Assembly (NCBI GenBank): GCA_937902925.1
Contig: CALFNN010000104.1
Location: forward strand, 62,001-126,000
Direction of reading: 5' to 3'
DNA: 64,000 nucleotides
Source of the DNA: an uncultured Opitutaceae bacterium
Lineage (GTDB): Bacteria; Verrucomicrobiota; Verrucomicrobiia; Opitutales; Opitutaceae
Shown: in pieces, positions 52,438 to 61,700 of the stretch
Layout: each line of letters opens with the position of its first letter
How positions within the stretch are numbered: the first letter of the stretch is position 1
Made by a program: the position numbers and the translations under genes
The notes under the pieces: model-generated
What the model was told of the DNA's origin: nothing
Seen by the model: only the letters and a program-made list of their open reading frames with translations
The model's database searches: none

Positions 52438-53181
52438 ATGCGCAAAAAACTCCTCTATGTCGCCGGCGGTCTCGCCGTGCTCGCCGTCGCCGTCTTTGTC
52501 GGCCTCGAGTTCTTCCTCGGCTCGATCGTCACGGCCGGCGTCAACCGCTTCGCGCCGCAGATCACCCAGACCAAGGTCGAGCTCGCCGGCGCGCATATTT
52601 CGCCGCTCAGCGGCGTTGGCACGCTCACCGGCCTCTACGTCGGGAATCCCAAGGGCTGGGCGTCGGACAAGGCCTTCTATCTTGGAAAAATCCATGTCGA
52701 CGTCGCGCCGTTTTCCCTCCTCGGCGACCACATCATCATCAATGAAATCACGATCGATCAGCCGGAATTCGTCTATGAGACCAAAATCGTCGCGAGCAAC
52801 ATCGGCGACCTCCTGAAGAACATCGAGCAGACCACCGGCGGCGGCACCACGGGACCGGCGGCCACCACCAAGAGCGGGAAGCCCATCAAGATGGTGGTCA
52901 AAAAATTCGTTTTGCAGAACGGCCGGGTAACCCTTGGCGTCGGCCCGGCCGCGTTCACGATCCCGATGCCACCCGTCACGCTCACGGACCTCGGCACGGC
53001 GGAGAACGGCATCACGCCCGGCGCCGTCGCGGTCGCCGTCATGCGCAGCGTCACCCCGAGCATCGTCGCCGCCTCCACCCAGGCGCTCACCAAGGTCGGC
53101 GGCACGACGGGCGCCGCCGCCGCCGAGGCGGCCAAACAGGCCGGGGCCGCGATCAAGAACCTGTTCGGCGGGAAAAAATAG
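52438..53181 (+). CDS. AsmA-like/DUF748-type membrane-anchored protein
   Basis: This is a 247-residue protein with an N-terminal membrane helix (YVAGGLAVLAVAVFVGLEFFL) and a periplasmic domain: ITQTKVELAGAHISPLSGVGTLTGLYVGNPKGW, then KIHVDVAPFSLLGDHIIINEITIDQPEFVYE. This is the start of an AsmA/DUF748-type repeated beta domain, the group that includes inter-membrane lipid-transport bridge proteins. It is far shorter than full AsmA proteins. The C-terminal part is Ala/Lys-rich (AAAAEAAKQAGAAIKNLFGG). It appears to be a single-gene unit. Confidence 0.75.
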   Translation: MRKKLLYVAGGLAVLAVAVFVGLEFFLGSIVTAGVNRFAPQITQTKVELAGAHISPLSGVGTLTGLYVGNPKGWASDKAFYLGKIHVDVAPFSLLGDHIIINEITIDQPEFVYETKIVASNIGDLLKNIEQTTGGGTTGPAATTKSGKPIKMVVKKFVLQNGRVTLGVGPAAFTIPMPPVTLTDLGTAENGITPGAVAVAVMRSVTPSIVAASTQALTKVGGTTGAAAAEAAKQAGAAIKNLFGGKK

Positions 53182-53208
53182 GACTGGGTTAGGTTGTCGG
53201 GCAGGATC

Positions 53209-53257
53209 GCCGGACCCGTCGGTTTTTTGTTCGCGTGACCCCGCCGAGGCAGGCGGG
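53209..53257 (+). terminator. weak terminator-like hairpins after the AsmA-like gene
   Basis: A short stem (CCG/CGG) is followed by six T (53223-53228), and a second 6-bp stem, CCCGCC / GGCGGG at 53240-53257, is followed by TTT. Either could end transcription of the upstream gene; both stems are short. Confidence 0.35.
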
Positions 53258-53369
53258 TTTCGGCGACCCCACCCCATCGGTTGTGCCGTCCGCCATTGCG
53301 CATCGCTGTAACGCCGGCCTCCGCTTCGCCGATTGACGACTCCCACCCGCCGCGCTCCGCTGCTCGCCG

Positions 53370-54032
53370 ATGAAAGTCACCTACTACCTCGAGGTCACAT
53401 CGTCCTGGTGTTTCTGGTGCGAGCCTATGTGGGCCGAATTGAAGCGGCGCTACGAAGGCCGCGCCGGGTTCGAGTGGAAGATCGCACGCATGCAGGATTC
53501 CGACTGGCCGGTCTCGCGCGCCCAATGCGAGTGGTTCTACCGCCGCAGCGGCACGGTAATGCGGTCGCCGTTTATGCTCAATTCCGCCTGGTATGAGGCG
53601 CCGAAGCCCGGCACCTACCCGGCGGCCAGCTCTGTCGCCGAGGCCGCGCGGGACTTCGGGTTCAACGGCGACGATATCCGCCTCGCCCTCTCGCACGCCG
53701 CCGAACGCGAAGGCCAGAAGGTCGGCCGCATGGAAGTCGCCGTCGCCGTCGCCGCGAAGGCCGGCGGCAAAAAACTCGACCCGAAGAAACTCCGGGCCGC
53801 CGCCGAGTCCTCCCTCGTCGCGGACCGCATCGCGGCGAGCACGAAGGAATTCTTCGATCATCAGATCAACCAGCGCCCGGCCTTCGTGCTCACCGACGAC
53901 ATCGGCGACAAGGCGGTCTTCTCGGGCGTCGTGCGCATCGAGCCGCTCGCCGCGGCAATCGAAGCGATGCTCGCTGACTCCGCCGCCTACGCCTCGTTCA
54001 AGGCCCACTTTGGCGGCCCGCCTGCGAATTAA
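53370..54032 (+). CDS. DsbA-family thioredoxin-fold protein
   Basis: This is a 220-residue protein with the thioredoxin motif CFWC at residues 14-17 close to the N-terminus (YYLEVTSSWCFWCEPMWAEL), a long helical insertion (about 70-160), and the cis-Pro region INQRPAFVLTDDIGDKAVFSG. This resembles the FrnE/2-hydroxychromene isomerase branch of the DsbA superfamily. No signal peptide is present, so it probably acts in the cytoplasm as a thiol oxidoreductase. It is convergent with the kinase operon, with 172 bases between that show nothing distinctive. Confidence 0.82.
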   Translation: MKVTYYLEVTSSWCFWCEPMWAELKRRYEGRAGFEWKIARMQDSDWPVSRAQCEWFYRRSGTVMRSPFMLNSAWYEAPKPGTYPAASSVAEAARDFGFNGDDIRLALSHAAEREGQKVGRMEVAVAVAAKAGGKKLDPKKLRAAAESSLVADRIAASTKEFFDHQINQRPAFVLTDDIGDKAVFSGVVRIEPLAAAIEAMLADSAAYASFKAHFGGPPAN

Positions 54033-54204
54033 TCGCGCTCGCGACCGCCGGTTCCCGCCAGCGGACGCCGTGGCGGCAGCCTTCAACCTGCTCCTTGTCG
54101 GTTCTGAGGGCGAGGCGGAGACCCTGCCCTGCCTCGAATCTCATCTGCCCGCTCTTCGAGCAAATCTCAACCGACCGTCCCACAGGCCCGACTCCTCTCG
54201 ATCA

Positions 54205-55290
54205 CTATTGCCGTGACGCCAGCGGCAGCTCGAAGACGACGGTCAGGCCGCACCCTCCGGGACCGGCCTCGAGCCTCAGCGTGCCGCCCGCCAGCTGCGC
54301 GGTGCTTTGCGCGATGGCGAGGCCGAGCCCGAGCCCTTGTTGCTCGCGCTTCTGGCGTTCGAATTGGGTGAACGCGCCGACCTGCGCCCGCTGTTCGGCG
54401 GTCAATCCCATCCCTTGGTCGCCGACTTCGATGCGATACGAGACGGCCCGAGCCGTGCCGGTCACCGTCACGGGGCTGCCGGCCGGAGAGAACGTCAGCG
54501 CGTTCAAAACCACCTCGTAGATCGCGTCGCGGAGCAGGTCGTCGCGGAGAGCGACGTCGCCCGCGGCGGCCGTCACCGTCAGCGTGCGGGCGCGATCTTT
54601 TTCCTGTGCGGCCTGCGCGGCGCCGGCCGCGATCGCGGAGGCGGCCGCACATTGCGCCGGCGGGGCCGGTTGCGCGGCGTGCCGCATCTGCTCCAGGCTG
54701 AAATACCGGATCAGTTTCCGCGCGAGCCGCTCCTGGCGCGTCGCCCCCTCGCGAATCAGCGCGAGCATCTCCTTCACCTCGGCGGGAGTCATCGTCTCGG
54801 CCGCGGCGTCGAGCAACTCGAGGCTGCCGATCACGGCGTTGAGCGGCGTGAGCAGCTCGTGCGACCAGTGGGCGTTGATCTCGCGCTGGTGATGCTCCGC
54901 AAACTGCTGGATGCGCTCGCGCACGCTGAGCTGGCGCTGCGTGCGGGCCGCGATCGCGTCGAGAATATCCTTTTCGGAAAAAGGCTTCGTGATGTAGTCA
55001 TCCGCACCGAGCGCCATGCCTTCGCGCTGCTGGGCGCGCTCGGCCCGCGCGGTCAGGAAAACGAAAGGCACGTCGCACACGCCGGGCATTTGCTTGATCG
55101 CCGCGAGGACGCCGTGGCCGTCGAGTTTCGGCATCTGGACGTCGCAAAAAATAAAGTCGGGAGTTTGCGCGGCGAGCTTCACGCCCTCCACGCCGTCCTC
55201 GGCCGCGAGCACTTCATGGCCGTTGATTTCCAAAACATCCTGCAGCGTCGCACGCACATCGGCCTGGTCTTCGACAATGAGAATTTTCAT
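54205..55290 (-). CDS. receiver-histidine kinase protein
   Basis: This is a 361-residue protein with an N-terminal receiver (1-120: MKILIVEDQADVRATLQDV, phosphoacceptor Asp in FIFCDVQMPKLDG, and the conserved Lys in DDYITKPFSEKD) followed by a kinase with the H-box AHWSHELLTPLNAVIG and HATPase motifs YEVVLNALTFSPAG, GDQGMGLT and GLGLGLAIAQ. There is no output domain. It is the last gene of a four-kinase operon and lies 38 bases after the similar gene upstream. It probably relays phosphate rather than controlling transcription itself. Confidence 0.9.
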   Translation of the reverse strand: MKILIVEDQADVRATLQDVLEINGHEVLAAEDGVEGVKLAAQTPDFIFCDVQMPKLDGHGVLAAIKQMPGVCDVPFVFLTARAERAQQREGMALGADDYITKPFSEKDILDAIAARTQRQLSVRERIQQFAEHHQREINAHWSHELLTPLNAVIGSLELLDAAAETMTPAEVKEMLALIREGATRQERLARKLIRYFSLEQMRHAAQPAPPAQCAAASAIAAGAAQAAQEKDRARTLTVTAAAGDVALRDDLLRDAIYEVVLNALTFSPAGSPVTVTGTARAVSYRIEVGDQGMGLTAEQRAQVGAFTQFERQKREQQGLGLGLAIAQSTAQLAGGTLRLEAGPGGCGLTVVFELPLASRQ

Positions 55291-55328
55291 GACGGACGCC
55301 GGAAATGATTTTCCGCTTCCCCACGCTG

Positions 55329-56390
55329 CTATTTTGCGGCGGGGAGTTCGAACCAAAAGCGGCTCCCGGCGCCGGGCTGGCTCTCGACACCGGCATTCCC
55401 ACCGAGCTTCTCCGCGATTCGCCGCACGATCGACAGGCCGAGGCCGTGTCCCTTGACGCGGGTTTGGGTGACGCGCGCGAAAGGTTGGAAGAGCGCGGCT
55501 TGCTGCTCGGGCGTGAGACCCGGGCCGTTGTCCTGCACCCAAAAGCGGACACAGGCGCGCGCCGGTGCCGCATCGGCGCCGAGTCGAATGTCCGGGGGCT
55601 GGCCGCCGTATTTCACGGCATTGCTCAAATAATTTGTCCAGATCTCGGCCGCCCACGGGCCGTGACCCAACGCCGCGGGCCACGCGGCCGGCTGCGCGAC
55701 CCGGGCGCGGGACTGTTGAATCAAGTTTTCGATGCGGCCGAGCGACTCCTGCACCACCGCGTCCATCTCGACCGGCTTGAGCTGCACCGTCTGCCGTCGG
55801 ACGCCGGCGAGCAGGAGCAACTCGTCAACGATGTTGTTCAATCGCGCGGTGTTCTTATCGAGCTCGACAACGTGCTGCAGCAGCGTGGCATCGTCCGCCG
55901 ATTCCCAGATCGAGCGCAGCAGTTGCGCCCGCATGCTGACCACCGCAATGGGATTCTTCAGATCGTGCGCGACGGTGTGCGCAAAGGCGTCGAGTTCATC
56001 GAGCAACGCTTTCTTTTCCAGCCGGGCCCGGATCGACTGCAACACCTGGTCCTCGGTGAACGGCTTCACGATGAAATCCTCCGCCCCAAGGTCCATGCCC
56101 CGGCGCATGCGTTCCGGCTCGACCGACGCCGAGATGATGATGATCGGAATCTGGCGGGTGAGTTCGTCGGCGTGCAACGTGCGAATCAGCTCGAAGCCGT
56201 CGAGGCCCGGCATGGAAATATCCGTCAGGATCACGTCGGGACGCTCGCGCCGCGCAAGTGCGACCCCGTCGAGGCCGTTGACCGCATGGACGACCGTGTG
56301 TCCGTTGAGTTCGAGAATATCGATCAGCGTGGCGCGGATTGCGCTATCGTCTTCAATCACCAGGACGTTTGCGCCGGAAGCGGAGTGCAT
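55329..56390 (-). CDS. receiver-histidine kinase protein
   Basis: This is a 353-residue protein with the same plan as its downstream neighbour: an N-terminal receiver (VLVIEDDSAIRATLIDILELNG, phosphoacceptor in VILTDISMPGLDG, Lys in EDFIVKPFTED), then an H-box VAHDLKNPIAVVSMRAQ and HATPase motifs NYLSNAVKYGG, VQDNGPGLT and GHGLGLSIVRR. The receiver sequences of the two are clearly related, suggesting duplication. Its ATG at 56390 lies two bases after the stop of the membrane kinase upstream, so translation is coupled. Confidence 0.9.
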   Translation of the reverse strand: MHSASGANVLVIEDDSAIRATLIDILELNGHTVVHAVNGLDGVALARRERPDVILTDISMPGLDGFELIRTLHADELTRQIPIIIISASVEPERMRRGMDLGAEDFIVKPFTEDQVLQSIRARLEKKALLDELDAFAHTVAHDLKNPIAVVSMRAQLLRSIWESADDATLLQHVVELDKNTARLNNIVDELLLLAGVRRQTVQLKPVEMDAVVQESLGRIENLIQQSRARVAQPAAWPAALGHGPWAAEIWTNYLSNAVKYGGQPPDIRLGADAAPARACVRFWVQDNGPGLTPEQQAALFQPFARVTQTRVKGHGLGLSIVRRIAEKLGGNAGVESQPGAGSRFWFELPAAK

Positions 56391-56392
56391 GT

Positions 56393-58714
56393 TCAGGCAG
56401 GGGGTTGATGCAATGGGACGCTGACCCGAAAGGTTGCGCCGCGAACTGCCGGCAGCAACTCAATCCGCCCGCCCATCAGCTCGGTGTAGCGCTTCGCGAG
56501 GTTGAGGCCGAGCCCGGTGCCGGCGACCTGACCGACATTGCTGCCGCGCACAAACGGCTCGAAGATTCGCTCCCGCTCCGCCTCGGGAATGCCGATGCCT
56601 TCGTCGGCGACCGTGAGATCGAACGCTTTGTCGCCGACCTCCAGCACGACCGCAATCTTGGTGCCAGCGGGTGAATAGCACCGCGCGTTTTCGACGAGAT
56701 TGGACAGGATGTGATGGAGCAGATTGGTGTCAGCCGGAACCGCGCTCACTCCACCAGTCTGCTGAAAGGAAAACATGTGCTGCTGGTGGTCGCCCGTTTC
56801 GGCGTTTTGAATCACATCCATGACAAAGCGCGCGAGATCGACGTCCATCCGCGAGACTTTCACGTAGCCGGAATCGGCCCGGCTGAGCATGAGCATGTCG
56901 TTCATGATCGTGGTCAGGCGGTCCAGGGCGCGCTGGATGCGAGTGAGCAGCTCGGCCCGCTTTGTTTCCGGCAGGCGTCCCGCGTGCCGCTCCAGCAGCT
57001 CGGCGCTGCCGACCGCCGCCGCGAGCGGCGTGCGAAACTCGTGCGACGCCACGGTGATGAACTGCGATTTCATCTCGGAGAGCTGGCGCTCGCGCTCCAG
57101 GTGGGCGAGCACATCCCGCTCGGTCCGTTTGCGCGCTGAAATGTCGCGCAGAAGAACGAGCACGCGGTCGGGTCCCGCCCGGGTCGCCCGCGCCTCGATC
57201 GAGACGGCGACTCCGTTCACCTGGCGATCGAATTCCTGCACTGCGGTCCGATCTCCGGATCCAGCGAGCGCGTGGATCGCGTGCGCGATTTCCTCCAGGA
57301 CCGGATCGAGGCCATGGTCGGCCGAACGGCTGCCGCCATGGACCAAGTCCGGCTGCTCGCCCGACGCGTGGAATGAAATCATCGCGCCGTTCCCGTCGAA
57401 CAGCAATACGGTGTCGGGTATCGAATCGAGCAACGCCTGGATTTCGTGGTGGCGGGCGGCGAGCTCGCTGGTGCGAAGCGCGACGCGCTGTTCGAGTTCC
57501 GCGTTGAGCCGCCGGAAGCGTTCCTCGCTGGCGCGCAGGGCGTCGTCGGCTTGTTTGCGCTCGGTGATATCCAGTTCGACGCCGTCCCAGATAATGTGCC
57601 CGTCGGCCGCCCGACGCGGCGCCGAGGTCACGAGATTCCAGCGGATGCGTCCGGACGGCAGTTGCGAACGCAACTCCGCCCGGAACGGCTTCATGCCGGC
57701 GAGCGCCTCCGCCTCCAGCGCGGCGACGACCGGCCGGTCGTCCGGCGCGATTTGCCGATAAAGCACGTGCGCATCCTCCAAGATGGTCGCGGCGGTGACT
57801 TCGTGCAGCTTTTCCGCCCCGGCGCTGACGTAGGTGAACCGTCGCTCCTTTCCATCCGGACCTATGTCCAGTTGATAGATCATGCCGCCGGGCAGATTGT
57901 CGCCGAGGTTGCGGATGAGCGCTTCGTTTTCCCGCCGCACCGCCTCCGCTCGTTCGCGTTCCAGCATCTGCTTCCACAGGGTTGCGAAGGAATAAACAAA
58001 CATGCCCAGAATCGCGGCGATGTTCGCCCCCATGGCCGACAGGAGCGCGTGCGCGCGCCATTCGAATCTAGCCACCTCGCCGGCAGTGCGCTGGGCGAAC
58101 ATGACGTAGAAGTCGTCGATCGGCTGCATGACCCTGGCTTTGTTGTCGTGATAGGCCGCGTCGTTCATCAATGTCATCGCCAGCGCGCGGTCGGGCGCTC
58201 GTTTCGCGGTGAAGTTGCCCGCGCCGTCGTCGAACAGCCCCTTGGCTGCGTTCATGGCAATCTCCTCGGTCTGCACCAGGGCATCGGAATACTTCTGGGC
58301 TGAGGCGAGCTTCGCGAGCTCGGCATCCGTGAAACCCTCCCGGAACATCAGCTCGTGTAGCGCGATGGCCGGCCCATCGCGCCGGGGTTTCGGCCGGTTT
58401 TTCGTGACCAGATCCCAATAGATGCGGTTGTAATCCAGCGGACGGGGAAGCTTGCCGTTGCGAATATCGAAGACGGCCTGATATTGGCGCGCGAATTCCG
58501 CGTCGCCGGTCGCGACGAAGCTTCTCGCCAGCCGGGTGAGATCGTCCGAGCTCTGGCGCAGCTCGTCCGCCAGCAGATACGACTGGAAATGAACCTGCTG
58601 TGCCCGGCTCAGCGCTTGTTGATTCCAGAACAGCGCGGCGGTCAGCGTCGCCAGGCCAAGCGCCAGGGCGAATTGGATGCCGAGGAGGAAGCGGAAGCGT
58701 TGTCTTAGCTGCAC
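56393..58714 (-). CDS. membrane sensor histidine kinase with PAS domains
   Basis: This is a 773-residue kinase. It has a membrane helix at about 8-30, an extracytoplasmic helical sensor region (35-220) and a second helix at about 228-250. A PAS domain (RFTYVSAGAEKLHEV to GVELDITERKQ) and a second PAS-like region (ALLDSIPDTVLLFDGNG to LLRDISARKR) follow. The kinase core has VASHEFRTPLAAAVGSAE and NLVENARCYSPAG, ADEGIGIPEAERE and GTGLGLNLAKRY. The start is GTG 58714, supported by GGAGGA 6 bases upstream. Its kinase core is close to that of the next gene upstream, so the two are paralogues. Confidence 0.9.
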   Translation of the reverse strand: MQLRQRFRFLLGIQFALALGLATLTAALFWNQQALSRAQQVHFQSYLLADELRQSSDDLTRLARSFVATGDAEFARQYQAVFDIRNGKLPRPLDYNRIYWDLVTKNRPKPRRDGPAIALHELMFREGFTDAELAKLASAQKYSDALVQTEEIAMNAAKGLFDDGAGNFTAKRAPDRALAMTLMNDAAYHDNKARVMQPIDDFYVMFAQRTAGEVARFEWRAHALLSAMGANIAAILGMFVYSFATLWKQMLERERAEAVRRENEALIRNLGDNLPGGMIYQLDIGPDGKERRFTYVSAGAEKLHEVTAATILEDAHVLYRQIAPDDRPVVAALEAEALAGMKPFRAELRSQLPSGRIRWNLVTSAPRRAADGHIIWDGVELDITERKQADDALRASEERFRRLNAELEQRVALRTSELAARHHEIQALLDSIPDTVLLFDGNGAMISFHASGEQPDLVHGGSRSADHGLDPVLEEIAHAIHALAGSGDRTAVQEFDRQVNGVAVSIEARATRAGPDRVLVLLRDISARKRTERDVLAHLERERQLSEMKSQFITVASHEFRTPLAAAVGSAELLERHAGRLPETKRAELLTRIQRALDRLTTIMNDMLMLSRADSGYVKVSRMDVDLARFVMDVIQNAETGDHQQHMFSFQQTGGVSAVPADTNLLHHILSNLVENARCYSPAGTKIAVVLEVGDKAFDLTVADEGIGIPEAERERIFEPFVRGSNVGQVAGTGLGLNLAKRYTELMGGRIELLPAVRGATFRVSVPLHQPPA

Positions 58715-58728
58715 GTTGGTTCCTCCGG

Positions 58729-61700
58729 TTAAATCAAGGGAATGTTGACGCGAAACGCGGCGCCTCGCTCCGTGGGCAGCAACTCGATGCGGCCGCCCAT
58801 CAATTCGGTGTAGCGCTTGACGATGTTGAGGCCGAGACCGGTGCCGTTGATCTGCCCGACGTTGCTGCCGCGCGCAAACGGCTCGAACACTCGCTCGCGT
58901 TCCGCTTCGGGAATCCCGATGCCTTCGTCCGCGATCGTAAACGAAAATGCCTGCTGTCCGATGTCCAGTGTGACCGAAATCCTAGTGCCGGCCGGGGAAT
59001 AGCGCACGGCGTTGCCCAGCAGGTTGGACAAGATGTGATTGAGGAGATTCGTATCCACCGGCACGGCGTCCCCTTTGCCGGATGGCTGAAAGGTAAACCC
59101 GTGGCTCTGGCGATCCCCGGCCTCCACCTCGCGGATGAGATCCTGCACGAATTGCACCAAATCGACTGCCGTCCGCTTCACCTTCACCCGCCCGGAGTCG
59201 GCGCGACTGAGCTGGAGGACATTGTCCATGATCGCGGTCAACCGGCCGAGTGACCGCTGGGAGCGGGTGAGCAACTCGACGCGCTTCGCCTCCGTGATCC
59301 GCGCCGCGTGGCGCTCAAGCAATTCGAGGCTGCCCGTGGCCGCCGCCAGCGGCGTGCGAAACTCGTGCGAAGCGACCGAGATGAATTGCGTTTTCATGTC
59401 CGACAGCTGGCGTTCGCGTTCCAGATTCGCTTGCGCGACCCGCTCGCCGCGTTTGCGGGCGGAGATATCGCGCAGGAGAATCAGCATCCGGTTTTCGCCG
59501 GCGGGCGTCGCGCGCGCTTCGATCGAGTAGTCGACGCCGTTGAGGTTCCGATCAAACTCCAGCATGGTGGCCTCCCGGCTGGCCGACGCGACCGCGTGCA
59601 GTTCGCGGGCAATCTCGAGCAGGACGGGATGTTGTTGCGACAGCCCATCGCCGCTGCTCACGCTGGCGAATGGGAACGAACTCACACGGTTCTGCGCAAA
59701 ATGCGAGGTGACTAATTCGCCGCGCTCGTCACAGAGCAGCACAGTGTCGGGAATCGACTCGACCAGCGCCTCGATCTCGCGATTGCGCGCCGCCAATTCC
59801 GCCGTGCGGGCCTCGACCTGCTCCTCCAGCTCGGTGTTGAATTTCTCCAGCGTCGCGCGCGCCTTCCGCCGTTCCGTGATGTCGCGGGTCACGCCAAGGA
59901 CGTGGGTGATTTGGCCGGACGCGTTCAACAAAACGGACGTCACCACCTCGGTCGGCACGAGGCTGCCGTCCTTGCGCTGGTGCTCCAATTCGACGGCCAG
60001 GTGCACCGGCGCCCGGGTTCCCCCGGCGGAACCCATCGCCTGTTCGAGCGCGCGACGGGCCGCCTCCCTCGAGGCCGGCGTCACGAAGTCCAGAAGCCTC
60101 CGTCCGACGATTTCCTCGGGCAGATAACCGAGGAGCGGAAGTGCGGCCGGGCTGGCGTAGGTGAATCGCTCGGCCACCCGATCATAGAGCCAGATCAGGT
60201 CCGACGTGTTGTCGGCGATCAGGCGGTAGCGCTCTTCGCTCGCCTGCAGCGCCGCCTCGGCCCGCTTGCGGTCGGTAATGTCCTCGATCAGCGAGAGGAC
60301 GCAGCGCTGGCCGTTCAACTCGATCAGCTCGGCGTGAAGCAAAACCGTCTTCGCTTCTCCGCCGCCGGTGCGGGTCTGAAGCTCGAAGTTCCGCAGCGAC
60401 CCGTCGGTGGACAGCGCCTTCAACATTTGACTGCGATCGTCGGCGCTGCCCCAAGTGCCGACTTCCACCGAGGTGCGACCAATCACGTCCTGAGGGGAAC
60501 AGCGCATGATGCGGCAAAAGCTCTCGTTGACTTCGATAAATCGGCCGCTCGCGAAGTCGGTGAGGGCGATGCCGCTGGGATTCGCCTGGAACGCCTTGGA
60601 GAATTTTTCCTCGCTCCCCCGCAGCTGCGCCTCGGCCCGCTTGCGCTCCGAGATGTCGCGCAGGATCGACAACAGGTGCGGTCGGCCGTCCATCTCGACG
60701 TGGCGCACGCTGGCTTCGGCCGGAAAGGTCGTGCCGTCTTTTCGCCGGTGGATCGTTTCGAAGACCATGCCGTCATGTGCCGCGGCGCTGGCGAGCACGT
60801 CCTGAAGCTTCGCCGGAGTATCGGACGAGCGCAGATCCTGGATCGTCTTTTGCAGCAACTCCTCTCTCGACCACCCGTAAGTCTCGATCGCCTGCTGATT
60901 GACATCGATCAGGCGCAACTCCTCGTCGAGGAGCAGAATGATGTCCTTGGCGTGCCGCATCACGAGGCCAAGCCGCACCGCGAGCCGCTTCTGCTCCAAC
61001 TCGGCGGCGACGCGGTCGTGCAAAAGATCCTTTTGGCGCTGCCGCCACAGCCAGCTCGTGACGAACCCCGTGCTCGCGAGCAACCCGGCAAGGGCGCTGG
61101 CAACGCCGATCGCGCTCCGGCGCAACGGCGCATACACTTCCGTGGAGTCCACCCGGCTCGACAACAGCCACGGGGAATTGGGAATAGGGCGGCCGAAGCC
61201 GACGATCATGACGCCCCGATGATCCAGACCTTCGCCCACGCTCAGTTCGCCCCGCGCCATCCGGGTAAGCATGGATTGCGACTGCCCCGGATCCGAAATC
61301 GAACGAATCATCCCAAACGGGCGCAGCTCGTCCGGCGTGGTGCCCGGCACTCGCCGATAGCCGCCCAGCGAGACCAGACGGTCCCCCTCCCGATACCAGA
61401 GCATTGACTGGCCGGTCTGGTATTCCTCCCGCCACGATTGGAGGATTTGAATAGCGGAGCGTGTGGGATCCGTCTGCAGCAGGATCGCGCCTTCGAGCGT
61501 GGCGGACTGGAATGTGCGCAAGGGGACGAGCAAGTCCCAGTGCAAAACGTCCGTCCCGTCGACATAGGGTGGGAGTTCCACCACGTCCGAATCCGGACGC
61601 AGCGTTTGGAGCCGCTCGCGCAATCCGGCAGCAGGGAGATCCGGTTGCCCCGGCGCGGTCACGGTCAGCACGGGCTCCATCGCCCGGTTCATCACGACCA